A DNA stretch of 64,000 nucleotides from Micrasema longulum (GCA_022494885.1 JAGVSM010004897.1:51854-115853), one strand, 5' to 3'. Shown: positions 51,340 to 61,721, counted from the stretch's first letter. Translations and numbers: made by a program. Notes: a model not told the origin generated them from the sequence alone.

Positions 51340-52125
51340 ATTATTATTATTATGGATAACTTATATAGCGCCATTTTCGTAATATAATACCTCAAGGGCA
51401 CTTTACATAGTGATTCTATTGTTAAATAAATTTAATTGAATTTTTTAATTTGTAATTTAATTAAAACAATTTACTTTGTTGTCACATGCTACGGATTTAT
51501 TCAAACGATTTAGAGAACAAGTAGGTTTTAGGTTTTTTCCGAAACATCACTTCACTCTCTCAGCCTCGCACCTCTGCTGGGAGAGCATTCCATGGCATAG
51601 GGCCTGCGACCGCAAATGCGCGTTCACTAAATTTAGTGCGCTGTTTGCGTAGAGGTATAATAACGTTTCCTCTCGCCGTAGACGTAGCTGATCTAAGCGT
51701 GAGACGCCTGTCAGCTAGTTCTTCTGGAATGCATAGTTCCCTTAGATATTCCGGAGCAGAGTTGTGCAGTGACTTTATTTATTTATTTATTTTATTAGGT
51801 AAACAAACAGTATGTACACATATATTGCCAATTTCTTTGTATATTAGTGTAATAAACTCATGGACACACCAAAAAAATTGTTTACACTTAATACAATAAT
51901 TTAAATAATGTTCAATATAATAAATGTAAAAGAAACGAAATGAAAAAATATTTATATAATAATAATGTTAAATGTCTGCGTCTCTCAAAATTTCTATAAT
52001 TTTTGACCTAAATTTACATACATTGTCACAAAAAACTTATACATAAGCCAACAGAGTTTGTATTCTACTCTCTGTGGAAAACGTAGCCAGTGTAGTTCCC
52101 GAAGTAGTGGAGTGATATGACTATA
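51340..52125 (-). pseudogene. CR1-like LINE 3' end, split by an insertion
   Basis: Same segment as 43930-44450: GCGCCATTTTCGTAATATAA (reverse 3' end) at 51369, and minus coding RTKFSERAFAVAGPMPWNAL, PAEVRG. Interrupted from about 51777 to 52037, resuming with CTTATACATAAGCCAACAGA. Confidence 0.8.
51777..52037 (-). mobile_element. Short LINE 3' end nested in the CR1 fragment
   Basis: Reversed tail TTTATTTATTTATTTATTTT-ATTAGG, then UTR; ACTT is repeated on both sides (GTGACTT before, AAACTTATAC after). Uninterrupted reference at 44345-44360. Confidence 0.75.
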
Positions 52126-52129
52126 TGGT

Positions 52130-52585
52130 TTTAAAAAAAAATGATTGTATTTTCAAAATCAATATGGATATTGTGGAGTAATGTTTTCATACCTAATTTA
52201 AATATGTCCCTAAAAAAAAGCGACATGTTTGGCCTTAATAATAAGGAAGTTCAGTTGTTTTTTTTTAAAAAATATTTGTTAATTTCAAACTAAGCCAAAT
52301 TTTATTTATTATTTATTTAAAAAATTTTTTTTTTTTTTTTTTCTTCAAAAGAACGAAGCCGCGGATAAAAGCTTGTAATGTATTTTTAAAAAATCGTTTG
52401 ATGAGGATGTTCAGTGGTATTTTAAATGTTTTTTTTTTTCTATTTTTATGTATCGTATTATCAGCGCTATGATTTTAAAAGTTGTATTGCTGAAAATATC
52501 ACGCATGTGACGTCAGAGGTTATCTTCCGTCGTTTCTCTGTCAGTTCCACCGATTGGTCCGTTTACGGTAAGTAAACCACAAAGT
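52130..52585 (+). repeat. Direct duplication, copy 2
   Basis: See copy 1. Here the Helitron-like word is GAACGAAGCCGCGGATAAAAG-CTTGT. It begins right at the end of the CR1 fragment. Confidence 0.75.
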
Positions 52586-52735
52586 CTACCATATATGGTA
52601 AGAAAGTAGAAAGACGCAATGGTATAACATTTATAATAATTTATATTCTTTTGTAATATTTTTTTACGCATACGTATGTCCTTTAAAATGCTAACTGGGC
52701 GTATATATAAATAAATAAAAATCTTGAATAGCTCT
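52586..52735 (+). mobile_element. LINE 3' tip
   Basis: TAACATTTATAATAATTTAT, GTATGTCCTTTAAAATGCTA, ACTGGGCGTATATATAAATA. Same family end as 50400-50455. Confidence 0.6.
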
Positions 52736-52739
52736 CTTT

Positions 52740-53100
52740 TCATTGGCTGATTCACACGAACTAGTGGCATCGTTCAAAGTAGTTATTTTTATTAAAATAT
52801 TTTTTCGTACATTAAAAAAAACTGCCGTACAATTTAATGTTCTAATTTTTACCGCGAGCAAGAAAACATTTTTTATATCCGATTTCCCGTAGGGCTGAAG
52901 TTCCTCATTACGAAGTCAAGATTAGTGACGGTGTTCTATTTAAATTTAAACAGTCACAAAAAAAGTTCAAAATTCAACCAAGTCGTAGCGTATTGGTGGC
53001 GTGGCCAATGTAATGAACCATCTTAGCGGCAATTCATCGTGTAAATTAAAAAATATTTTTTATGCTACTAATAAGTACAATCTAGTGTGAAAACACCCTT
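52740..53100. other. No gene recognised
   Basis: AT-rich, unassigned; no coding motif. Confidence 0.35.
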
Positions 53101-53104
53101 TTAA

Positions 53105-53200
53105 AGAAATATTTCACATCAACCATGTCGGGAATCGAACCCGAGACCTCTTGCATGGCAGGCTAACGCGCTAACCATTACACAACGCGGCCGACAAAAG
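53105..53200 (-). mobile_element. tRNA-Gly-headed SINE, family S3, minus
   Basis: Read on minus: TCGGCCGCGTTGTGTAATGG (A box), anticodon arm TTAGC-CTGCCAT-GCAAG (GCC), B box GGGTTCGATTCCC, then CATGGTTGATGTGAAA. Sister of 28545. The B box is closer to a functional one here. Confidence 0.75.
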
Positions 53201-53204
53201 GAAA

Positions 53205-53825
53205 AATACGTAATTTTATTTTGACAAAATATTTGACTATATTTTGTTAAAAACTAAATTGTGAAATCTTAATAAGGAGTTAAAAATACTTTTAAAAAGA
53301 CAAATCACTTATCAGATATTGCGGCGCAACGGCGAAAAGCAAAAAGCGCGGCGTCTGGCAGTTTAACCAGAAAAAGGATGTTTTTAGCATGACAGTTTAG
53401 CTTACAGAAGAGACTCTCATGGCCGCTTTGAGGTAATTCTGCCGCTAGGCTGCGCTGACAGCATCTAGGCCTTGTTCGAGGGGGTATTAGACCAAGTTTC
53501 GTCTGCCCTTCCCTGTTTGACACTGTGTATCTTCCGGAGGGGTGAATTTACAATTCACGTGTTTGAATCCTCCAAAACAAAGTTTTCAGGCTCTTACACA
53601 GCTTTTGAGCCGTGCAAATATATTATAACACATTATTTTTGCTTGCATAAACGTAATCCAGTATTAGAATATTTATTTTTTAATTTATGCATAAAAAAAC
53701 ATTTTTCATTCTAAATATTTCATTTGAAGACGGTTTGGATAGCATTTTTATCAGGGTAGAGGTGGACGGTCGATTAGCTGTCGAGAGCCCGTATTACAAT
53801 GGAAATTAAAGGCCACTTTCACGTA
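53205..53825. other. No gene recognised
   Basis: Contains a moderately GC-rich stretch 53320-53480 and a GAGCCCGTATTACAATGGAA word at 53787 similar to the 10.9 kb TIR. Frames have no motif. Confidence 0.35.
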
Positions 53826-53829
53826 TTAA

Positions 53830-54000
53830 GTTTTTTTTTAAACTTTTTGTACATAATGTTAATTGTAAATTAGCAGGCTTATTGCCAAATGGCAATTTCT
53901 TCTAACCAACCGAAAAAATAAAAGTTAAAACATATTTAATAAAAAATAAATACTAAAAAAAAACCTAAAGATATTTTAAAATAGAGATACGTGTATTTGT
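53830..54000 (-). mobile_element. LINE 3' UTR (GCCATTTGGCAATAAG family)
   Basis: CTTATTGCCAAATGGCAATT in plus (53878 onward) marks the reversed UTR. Tail side at about 53830. Confidence 0.6.
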
Positions 54001-54002
54001 AT

Positions 54003-54912
54003 ATTTTTTAAATTTTTATTTATTTTTCAAAAATATTTACAAAAAAGTCTTAAATTAAAGTCCTGTTGAGTTGCATATGAGTACATACAACTCGTCAGCA
54101 GGTTCTTATAAATTACATCGATTATTTACACTTTACCTACATTAACAATAATTTTACTTAAAAAACATTACATATTACATTATCAAAAATTAAAAACTAT
54201 AACTAATACAAAAAACTTTTTTCTGTTAAACATATTTTGAGCAAACGTCTCACTCCTGTATTTAAGTCAGTATTTTTAAAATTGTTTGGTAACATGTTAA
54301 ATATTTTAGGTAAACTGTATTGCAGTGTCCTTTTGCCATATTTATTGCAATATCTAGGAACAGCTAGCTCTAGTACAGCCATACTTGTAAACCTAGTGTT
54401 GTAATCATGTACCGACTTTTGTTTATACCCGGAGTGCGACGCATGCTGCCAAATTAATTTGTAACAAAGTAAAGCCCTAACAGATAATTTATTTACAGAT
54501 TTATACATCAATGATATTGAAATATTGTGTCTCTGGCGGTATACGTCTTTATGTAGTAGCAATTTGATCATAGAATTTTGCAAAGTTTGAATAAAATTAA
54601 TATTAGTTTCACTTGATAACCCCCAGGAAGTTATAGCGTATCGTATAATTGATTCAGAGAGAGATAAATAAATAATTCGTAAAGTATTAACAGGGACATA
54701 ATATTTTAATATGTACATTCTATTACTTATTGCTCTTAATCGATAACACAATTTTCTAATATGTGCATCCCATTTAAAATCACAATCTATATTTAAACCT
54801 AAATAAACATACTGCTCAATATTTTCACACATGCACGGTTGCATAATATCACTATGGATACACGTATAGTTATGTGATAAAATTGATGGTGTTGTGTGAG
54901 TTTTACTTAAAA
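54003..54912 (-). pseudogene. LINE RT fragment with intact C-terminus
   Basis: Frame 54203-54922: EQYVYLGLNIDCDFKWDAHI, RLRAISNRMYILKYYVPVNT, SLSESIIRYAITSWGLSSET, FIQTLQNSMIKLLLHKDVYR, LCYKLIWQHASHSGYKQKSV, HDYNTRFTSMAVLELAVPRY, FNMLPNNFKNTD. A 230-residue open thumb/C-terminal region, 3' tail at about 54003. The first residues of the frame belong to the next element. 5' truncated; the good frame suggests youth. Confidence 0.8.
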
Positions 54913-54914
54913 TC

Positions 54915-55205
54915 AATACCATTACTCAATGGGAAAAAGGACAAAAAGAAAAGGACGAGAGAAAGGAGATGTTGCTTCAGACGTGATTCAAACAGAGATA
55001 CTGTTGTAACATCTTTGATGGTGGATGGGAGATGATTCCACAGTCGAGCGGCATGGACACTATATGAGTTAGAGAAGAAAGAGGAATTGTGGGTGCGTAT
55101 TAAGAGAGTGCTTTGAGAATTATAACGAAGAGGTAAACCGTGAACTGATAAGCGTTGAACTTTTTCACGCGGGTATATAGGAGCGTTAGGATCGTGAAGT
55201 ACATT
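54915..55205 (-). pseudogene. LINE C-terminus (LSVHGLP family)
   Basis: REKVQRLSVHGLPLRYNSQS, HNSSFFSNSYSVHAARLWNH, LPSTIKDVTTVSLFESRLKQ, HLLSLVLFFLSFFPLSNGID. The best-preserved example of this C-terminus in the window. The LINE at 54003-54912 inserted in its UTR. Confidence 0.75.
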
Positions 55206-55370
55206 GAACACTGATCTACTGCTATTGATCGCATGGACGCGGACGGTTGGAATTTTACACCCCATTTACTAAATTAAGATATTTGATAGTTGCTAACATT
55301 TACCTTTTGAAGCTAGATTACTAATCGTCTTGCAGCTACATAGTGCATAAACGAGTGAAATTCTAGCAAC
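55206..55370 (-). mobile_element. Tandem-unit retroposon T, internal fragment
   Basis: Reversed cores (GCATGGACGCGGACGGTTGG at 55232; CTTGCAGCTACATAGTGCAT at 55329) with the ACCCCATTTACTAAATTAAG spacer. Neither 3' end is present. Confidence 0.6.
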
Positions 55371-55479
55371 TTAAAATTCGATAAATTTACAAAATAAACA
55401 CTGAGCATAATGGTAGTTTTTTAATCTGAGTAATTCCTTCATTCATTTTTTTCATTTTGGTAACTATGGTCTTCAGAAA

Positions 55480-55800
55480 GTCAATGTATCTTTCCGCAGT
55501 GGCTTAATTTTTTATTACTTTCTCTGGGTTTTAAAAAAATTGGCTGTATTGTGCGCACATTTGTATGCAGTTTAACCTCTCGGCGTCAAACATTGGACAA
55601 TCGTGTAATATATGGAGGACGTCCTGAGAGCTGAGTCCATCGCAAGGGCAGCAATCATTATCTCTTTTTTTAAATATATGAAGACATTTTCGAAAAGCAC
55701 CCTGACCTGGAAGCATTTGAGTTAGCTCGTGAGTCCACCCAAAAGTATCCAATATCTCGGCATCTTTTAAATTTTTGAAAAACAATTTCAAAGTGATGTT
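55480..55800 (-). pseudogene. C-terminal Cys/His region of an RNase H-bearing LINE
   Basis: Frame 55531-55791: LTQMLPGQGAFRKCLHIFKK, RDNDCCPCDGLSSQDVLHIL, HDCPMFDAERLNCIQMCA. CPC...D..H.L.DCP matches R1/I-type C-termini; comparable to 7700-7790. Confidence 0.7.
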
Positions 55801-55809
55801 TAAAAAAAA

Positions 55810-56120
55810 AATAATTTAGGTTACAACAAGTCTTGCAGACCTGTGTGACAACATAGCCACACAGCAGGGTCGAACCGTATATGGAAGCGATTATGCGCAG
55901 CTTACCATTATATTTGACTAACTTTATTTACAGAAAAACAAATAAATAATTACTATTTATTTTAAAGCGCGCCCAGCGCCTGCGGTGAGCCAAGAAACGA
56001 GCCGATTATCCCAGCTTATTTTTTCATACGAATAAGTATACTATATTTTGAACGTCTTAACCCCAGTGCGGGTTTTTTCTCCTAGATTAAACTTGCAGAT
56101 TACACAAATTACCTGAAAAT
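55810..56120. other. No gene recognised
   Basis: Includes AACAAGTCTTGCAGACCTGT (55820), a trace of retroposon T, and 55960-56080 of unassigned GC-richer sequence. Confidence 0.35.
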
Positions 56121-56124
56121 TCTT

Positions 56125-56340
56125 GATTCTTAATGGTGAATGTTACACAGTGTGTAAAGTGGCCACTTAAACCAGCCAATGACAGGTCATAAGCCCTGTA
56201 GATGCCTAGACTTCTATCACCTTCTCTTAAATGTTCTTCATCTCTGTTGTAATATGTTAATGTGAACAGCTCCCCAGGGAGTTGAATCCAGTCCTTGTCT
56301 ACAAAAATTTGGACAAACTCTAAAAATTGTTGATATATTA
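56125..56340. mobile_element. Family M MITE, right-complete copy
   Basis: From GTGAATGTTACACAGTGTGT through TTCTTCATCTCTGTTGTAAT to the outer arm CTCCCCAGGGAGTTGAATCC, TTGTCTACAAAAATTTGGAC and a terminal AAAATTGTTGAT. Complements 49805-50160. Confidence 0.8.
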
Positions 56341-56439
56341 CTTACATTATATTATGTACCTTCTATGTAGGTACAAATATATGATTTTTTTTTATAGCTT
56401 AATATAGCCTGTAAATAAAATCACCACTCGCCACTGCCA

Positions 56440-56810
56440 CACAGGGATATAGAATAATTCCTAAGAGTTGAGGAGAATCGGCTTCAGTGAGACGGTGAGG
56501 CCCGCCTCCGCCTCCGTCGTCTCCGAATTAGACTCCAAGTTGTTGTGATCTTTAATTCGCCCCCCGGCCCAACTTTCCACGTGTCTAATTCCCGGCCGGG
56601 TCTGGGGGGGAATTAACATAAAATTCGCGATAACTTCGGAGTGTTTTGATTACACGTCTCCAGTTGTGCCCCGCTTTGTCGACGATCGGAATAAAGCGCG
56701 TTATGATGAGGCCGCCCTTCGGCGGGCGACGAGAGCGAGCTGGGGGAGGTATCACGCAACTTTCTGACGTAACGAGAGAGTCTCGAGTTGCTCAGATGTT
56801 AAAGGGAGAT
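56440..56810. other. GC-rich island, apparently single-copy
   Basis: CpG-rich (CCCGCCTCCGCCTCCGTCGT, GGCCGCCCTTCGGCGGGCGA, the last a GCCGCCC/GGGCGGC-type hairpin) in an AT-rich region; no repeat family match seen. The plus frame 56646-57134 starts here but then crosses a MITE. Possible promoter, enhancer or conserved noncoding element. Confidence 0.4.
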
Positions 56811-56990
56811 TATGTAGCTACATTTCATTTCGCATTCAAATTTTTCAATTTCAGTTTAAAAAAATCTGTGTCCAGGTGGATGAAAAATACACTTTTCTGT
56901 GGAAAATCGAATCAAAACCATGGACCAGTGTTTTTTTTAAATTTAATGAATGGGAATCTATTTTTTTTTAGTCTTGAAATAGGGCACATA

Positions 56991-57145
56991 CAGGTGTTCT
57001 TTAAACCATGTCACATCCGAAACCACGATAATCAGTATGAGCAAAAATTGTCCGTTCTAAATTTTTTTTTTTATATACTAACATGTCTTCTTGCCCATAC
57101 TGATCATCATGGTTTCGGATGTGACAGGGTTTAAAGAACACCCTG
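56991..57145. mobile_element. Foldback MITE, family N (short form, 155 bp)
   Basis: CAGGTGTTCTTTAAACC to TTAAAGAACACCCTG, TA at 56989-56990 and 57146-57147. It lacks the inner AATGGTTGCTTACTTC palindrome of the two longer copies. Confidence 0.85.
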
Positions 57146-57360
57146 TATAAACATATTTTTATGTGTGCTCTAATAATAACAATGCACATTTCATCTCGTC
57201 GTGATCATAGAACGATGGATGTGCGAACAAATTGTGCGAAACCGAAACTGCGGCCGAAACTAGTTTTATTGGCCGAAACTGAACTTCAATCGTTCACTAA
57301 TAATTAATATTGTTATTACTTTATCTTTTTATTATTTATTTATTCATACATATACATATA

Positions 57361-57801
57361 CACGGGTTTTCAGGGCCAGACCGCGAAACTTCAGAAAAAC
57401 ATTACTCATGGTAAGCTTTAAAAAACATCCTAATATTTTTTGTCCAAAAAGTCATTAATAATTTTATTTTTTTATGATCTCAAAATAGAGTAAATCTTTA
57501 ATTTCTCGGACTAGCATCCCTTCCGCAAACCCCTACCCGTTCTCGACAAAAAAAAAGCGATTTAAACGTATTTGACGAACGAAGCGATACGCACCAGACG
57601 CGGACAGGGGAAGCGGCTGGGTAGGAGAGGGGTAGGGGTTTGGGGAGTGACTGCTTGTCTGAGAAATTAAGGATTTACTACATTTTGAGATGACAATTTT
57701 TTTTAAACAACTTTTGTGAAAAAAAGTACGAGAATTTTTTTTAAAGCTTACCATGAGGAATGTTCCTCTGAAGTTTCGCGGTCTGGCCCTGAAAAACCGT
57801 G
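57361..57801. mobile_element. Foldback MITE, family Q (441 bp)
   Basis: Ends CACGGGTTTTCAGGGCCAGA / complement CACGGTTTTTCAGGGCCAGA, TA on both sides (57359-57360, 57802-57803). The arms pair for most of the element, including AATTTCTC-GGAC and CAAACCCCTACCC blocks. No ORF. Confidence 0.8.
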
Positions 57802-57864
57802 TATATTACAAAAAAATAACAACGTTTCTCTTACTCTATGAGACCAAGAGCCCTGTGTTGAGTT

Positions 57865-58940
57865 GGGATTTATTATAATGGAAAGTGGAAGCATGCATGC
57901 ACTGTATAAGGACAGCACAGCATGTGTGAAGATGAATGGGTCATTCACATCGTGGTTTAATATTCCGAAAGGAGTCAAACAGGGATGTGTAATATCACCA
58001 TGGTTGTTCAACATATATATCGATAACTGTATGAAAGAACTGAAAGATTTAAGAATGGGAGCAAAAATGAGTGGTATAACTGTTAACTGTCTTCTGTATG
58101 CGGATGATGCCGTGCTTCTTGCTAGCAGCAAAGAAAACCTTCAATTCTTGGTAACAAAAGTCTACGATGTATGCAAGAAAAGCGATTTGCTTATGAATGT
58201 TGATAAATCGAAGGTGATGGTTTTTGAAAGGGACGAAAATATAACTAAATGTGAGATCAGCGTGAACGGAGATATTCTGAATCAGGCATGTGTACCTGGG
58301 AAGTATGTTTACTAGGGACGGAAAGGCCGAGAAGGATATTGAAAGGAGGGTGAGTGTCGGGAACAGGGTGAACGGTGCACTAAAATCTACTTTGGCAAAC
58401 AAATGTTTATCGCAGGAGGCTAAACTAGCAGTTCACAACGGAGTTTTAGTTCCAACTCTAATGTATAGGAGCGAAGTATGGAATTGGAAAAATAATGATA
58501 AAAGTAGGTTGGATGCTGTCGAAATGCGATCCCTCAGGCGAATGTATGGTAAAACGATGTATGATAGGTGCACAAATGTCGAGATCCGTGAAGTGTGTAT
58601 GGCTGAGACATGCATTATTGACAGAATCAAGAAAGGGGTGCTGCGTTGGTTTGGACATGTAGAGCGAATGGACAGCGAAAAAACGGTTAAAAGGATCTAC
58701 GATGCAAATGTTGATGGATGCAGAAAACGAGGAAGACCGAGAAAGACATGGCACGATCAAGTCCATCAAATACTTGAAGATGGACATGTCAAAAGTAGGT
58801 ATAATCAGCGTGCGTGCATGAGAAGATGTATGAATGTATAGGAAGCGAGGTCTGTATGTCAAGATAGAGTGTTATGCCGTTCTATCCTCTCTGCCTACTC
58901 CTACGGGGAAACGGTGTGATGGTTTGTTGTTGTTGTTGGA
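57865..58940 (+). pseudogene. RTE-like LINE: RT palm to 3' end, longest copy
   Basis: Frame 57863-58315: MNGSFTSWFNIPKGVKQGCV, ISPWLFNIYIDNCMKEL (palm B), NCLLYADDAVLLASSKENLQ (palm C), MNVDKSKVMVFERDENITKC. A one-base shift near 58300, then frame 58290-58841: YLGSMFTRDGKAEKDIERRV, NGVLVPTLMYRSEVWNWKNN, RDAVEMRSLRRMYGKTMYD-type block, VLRWFGHVERMDSEKTVKRI, CRKRGRPRKTWHDQVHQILE. The 3' UTR ends GGTGTGATGGTTTG(TTG)n. Endonuclease and palm A are missing. RTE is my best clade guess. Confidence 0.85.
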
Positions 58941-59019
58941 AGCATGCACATTATTAAACAATGGCAAAAATTAGTATAAAAAATTATTACACAAATAAAT
59001 ATTTAAACAAACATCAGAA

Positions 59020-59125
59020 CAACGCGCTTAATAGTATATAAATCTATTCAATATCTCGCACCAGTCTCCTGCAATGGTATCTTCCCTTAATAACTCCCTA
59101 GGGGGTTGAATCCAGTTCATATCTA
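59020..59125. mobile_element. Family M MITE interrupted by an LTR, left part
   Basis: CTTAATAACTCCCTAGGGGG, TTGAATCCAGTTCATATCTA. It continues at 59604 with CAATAAACTTTGGAAAAACT-CAAAATATTG (to about 59645). Confidence 0.7.
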
Positions 59126-59599
59126 TGTAGGGTCTATAGTCCACAGTCGATGACACACACGTTTTAAATAAGTTCACCTGAAGTAGACTAATGACCGACG
59201 ATGCAATGTCATCATTTTCTATCAAATCCAATACAACTTATATTGCAACTCTAGCAATATTGCACACAAAGACGGGATCATCGCCCTGCAGTATATTCAC
59301 ATCGTCCCTACCATGAAGAAATGAACTACAAAGGAATATGGTCTATAAAGGGACCAGAGGAGGTAGCCAACATCAGTCAGTTCAGTTCACGTCAGACCAG
59401 CTCGACGACATCACACAGTTCCAGCATGAAGTTCAAGTGCAGTCTCTTCAACCCATCATCGGCGTAACACTCGTCCGACATAATTAATTATTTATTCGCC
59501 ATGTAATAAATAAACCTCGAACAGCAATCCCGTGTCTTCTCTGTCAATCTCTAACTGGGGTAGGAACTCCAACCAAACCCTCAACTGCTAAATCCTACA
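59126..59599 (+). mobile_element. Solo LTR (474 bp), probably gypsy-like
   Basis: Starts TGTAGGG and ends CCTACA (short inverted ends TG..CA), flanked by TCTA at 59122-59125 and 59600-59603. TATAAA at 59344-59349, an initiator-like TCAGTCAGTTCAGTTC about 30 bases on, and a polyadenylation signal AATAAA at 59505-59510. No internal coding region adjoins, so the element has recombined out. The 4-bp duplication suggests Ty3/gypsy over BEL (usually 5) but this is not decisive. Orientation follows TATA and AATAAA. Confidence 0.8.
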
Positions 59600-59645
59600 T
59601 CTACAATAAACTTTGGAAAAACTCAAAATATTGTAAATAATATAA

Positions 59646-60185
59646 TATTTATGTTTAAAGATCAAGAGCATAAAAACGTTGCATCTAAAAACTCCCCCAG
59701 AGACGTGAAAATATCAACGTCCAAAGTAACATTGTTCAACATGTAGATAGTTTATCCCACAACCATAGCCGTTGGCAGTTTGTTCCTGTATAATGGCGGC
59801 CCGTTTTTTTGTCTTGCCGGAAATCGGAAGTATCCCAACCTAAGGTCAGAACCGGGAGGGAGAGGAAGAAAGAGAGAATATCCGAACTTGGGGGTCCAGA
59901 CGGAATTGGGTCGTGAGAGGGAACGTCAAAGGAGATTGAGCATGATTGAGATATGCTTTTATTTATGATTGAGTGCGAATGATGGAACTGCGAGTTTATT
60001 CCCCAAATCCTCACGAAATATAAATCTATAATACATAGACATGCCCTATAAAGTAAAACATTTTTAAAACTTTGACTTTGAAATGTACCCATAGTTACTA
60101 AGTTCTGTTTATGCCTGGGCTTTACTCAACGAGCATGCATATTTATTAATTAAAAAAAAAAAACAAAAAGTCAATGATACAGTAA
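59646..60185. other. No gene recognised
   Basis: Unassigned; frames on both strands at 59736-60092 lack motifs. Contains GGAAATCGGAAGTATCCCAA and a G/A-rich stretch at 59855-59880. Confidence 0.35.
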
Positions 60186-60189
60186 CATT

Positions 60190-60870
60190 GAAAAAAATAC
60201 AGTTTAAAGACAGACCAGCAAGGTTTCTAAATAAGAATCATACATATTAAAACAATTAGTAACGAGAAAATGTTTAAAAAGGCTATAAAAAATTGTACAG
60301 TGAAGCTAGGTAGAAGTAAAATGGATTGTCTCATTCGCCCATACCAATATTGAATCAACTGCTCCACAAGTGTATAAGCTTATGTTAGGTTTTTGTCATT
60401 TTCATTGTGTGTTTTGTAATATAAATAACATTGATGTACATAAATACCTTGTTTTTGAAACTGTCTGAATATTTGTTAATGATCTTCGTTTTTTTTAAGT
60501 TAGTCTTCTTTGTTAATTCTCAAATGTAAGTTTAAAAAAGTATATTGTTAAGTGTCCTCGGCACGGGAAACCCTAGTGAGGTCACATTATTTTTATTATT
60601 AATTATAGTTTGTAAGCAAAAAATATGAATAATTAAATAAATATTATTAAATTGTGTTACAACAAAAGGGTGTGTTTATGTGTATTTGTATGAGAGTAAG
60701 TGTTGATGTGTGTTTATGTGTATTCGTGTAGTAAGTGTTCAGGTGTGTGTAAGTGTGAGCATCATCAAAAAGTAAGTGGGATCGTATCGCAGCCAGAAAT
60801 AATGAGTCTTAATTATTTTTTAAATAAATTAAGAGGCATGTAAAATATATCAAAATATGAAAAAAAAAAG
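60190..60870 (-). mobile_element. Jockey-type LINE 3' UTR (family of 27.4 kb), split
   Basis: 60195-60250 (TTTAAAGACAGACCAGCAAG) and 60645-60870 (AAATTGTGTTACAACAAAAG, TG-rich tract, GGGATCGTATCGCAGCCAGA) match 27490-27760 contiguously. A plus LINE (60252-60644) sits between them. Confidence 0.75.
60252..60644 (+). mobile_element. LINE 3' UTR (GTCCTCGGCACGGGAAACC family), nested
   Basis: ATGGATTGTCTCATTCGCCC, CAACTGCTCCACAAGTGTAT, GTCCTCGGCACGGGAAACCC, AAAATATGAATAATTAAATA tail. Reverse copy at 21346-21709. ATATTA occurs on both sides and may be the target duplication. Confidence 0.75.
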
Positions 60871-60874
60871 CATT

Positions 60875-61320
60875 ATACTTCCAAAACTTAAAGGATACTC
60901 ATTTTTGGTAATGGTATCCTTTAATTTTTGTTATTTATAATAAAAAAGTTTGTATTTTAACGTTAACAATCAACATTCGTTTTTGGTGGATCACAATCAG
61001 GTTTTTTCCTTAAGGTGATTCTAAACGGAAATATGTAACTAATTATTCATAGATGGCGCTTTTATCATTTTTTACTGAAAATATGCCACTTTTACGTTTG
61101 TTTTCAATGGAAATTTTACAAAACTTGGTTTGCGGAAACTTGAATATTGATTGTAACGAATACAATAACAGTACAATTTAAGCCCTTTTCACAGAATGGC
61201 GTACAAAACAAAAAATAAGATAAATAATTTATTGTTCTGATTTTTTGCTCCTAACAACAAAAAAATAATTTTCAGGCTCAAAAGGGTGAAATTTCACAGT
61301 GCCCGAGATTCGAATAATTC
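60875..61320. other. LINE UTR scrap and unassigned AT-rich DNA
   Basis: 60975-61015 shares CAACATTCG..TTTT and ATCACAATCAGGTTTTTTCC with 33175-33215 (LINE UTR). A hairpin AAAGGATACTCATTTTT.../GGTATCCTTT lies at 60890-60935. Otherwise nothing. Confidence 0.4.
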
Positions 61321-61324
61321 AAAA

Positions 61325-61386
61325 GAGGCTCGAAGGGCCGATCAACTGAGGCCCGCAGGGCCGATAGTGCGAGGCCCGAAGGGCCG
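61325..61386. repeat. Three 23-bp tandem units, each a GC hairpin
   Basis: GAGGCYCGMAGGGCCGAT at 61325, 61348 and 61371 (spacing exactly 23). Each GGCCC-GAA/GCA-GGGCC unit is a small perfect or near-perfect palindrome, in AT-rich DNA. Confidence 0.8.
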
Positions 61387-61721
61387 TTTTTTTCAGCATG
61401 TAACAGTCATAAGTTATCATTATTATTCATTTCATAAGATACAATATAACAAAATAAAATAAAACAGTATATATTTTGGTAATAATAATTTCGTATGGTA
61501 CAATATTAAAAATAACAATTAAATTTTTAAGAATAGCATTCCTAAAAAAAGAAATTACATCAAAAACTTTGCATTTTCTTTAACACGAATATCGAAACTT
61601 CTTGATGTTCTTCCAACGTCAATCAGTGCTTGTGCTTATTAAAATGCGTGTCGTGTTGGTTTTATATTTTTGTGCAACAACTATGGTGAAGGTGTATAGT
61701 GGGTTTTGCATGTTGGTTTAG

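Noticed and set aside
56646..57134. 162-codon plus frame
   Set aside because: It runs from a GC-rich noncoding island into a palindromic MITE; no domain and no consistent codon use.
58433..58862. Minus frames of 65 and 134 codons
   Set aside because: Antisense of the RTE-like coding sequence.
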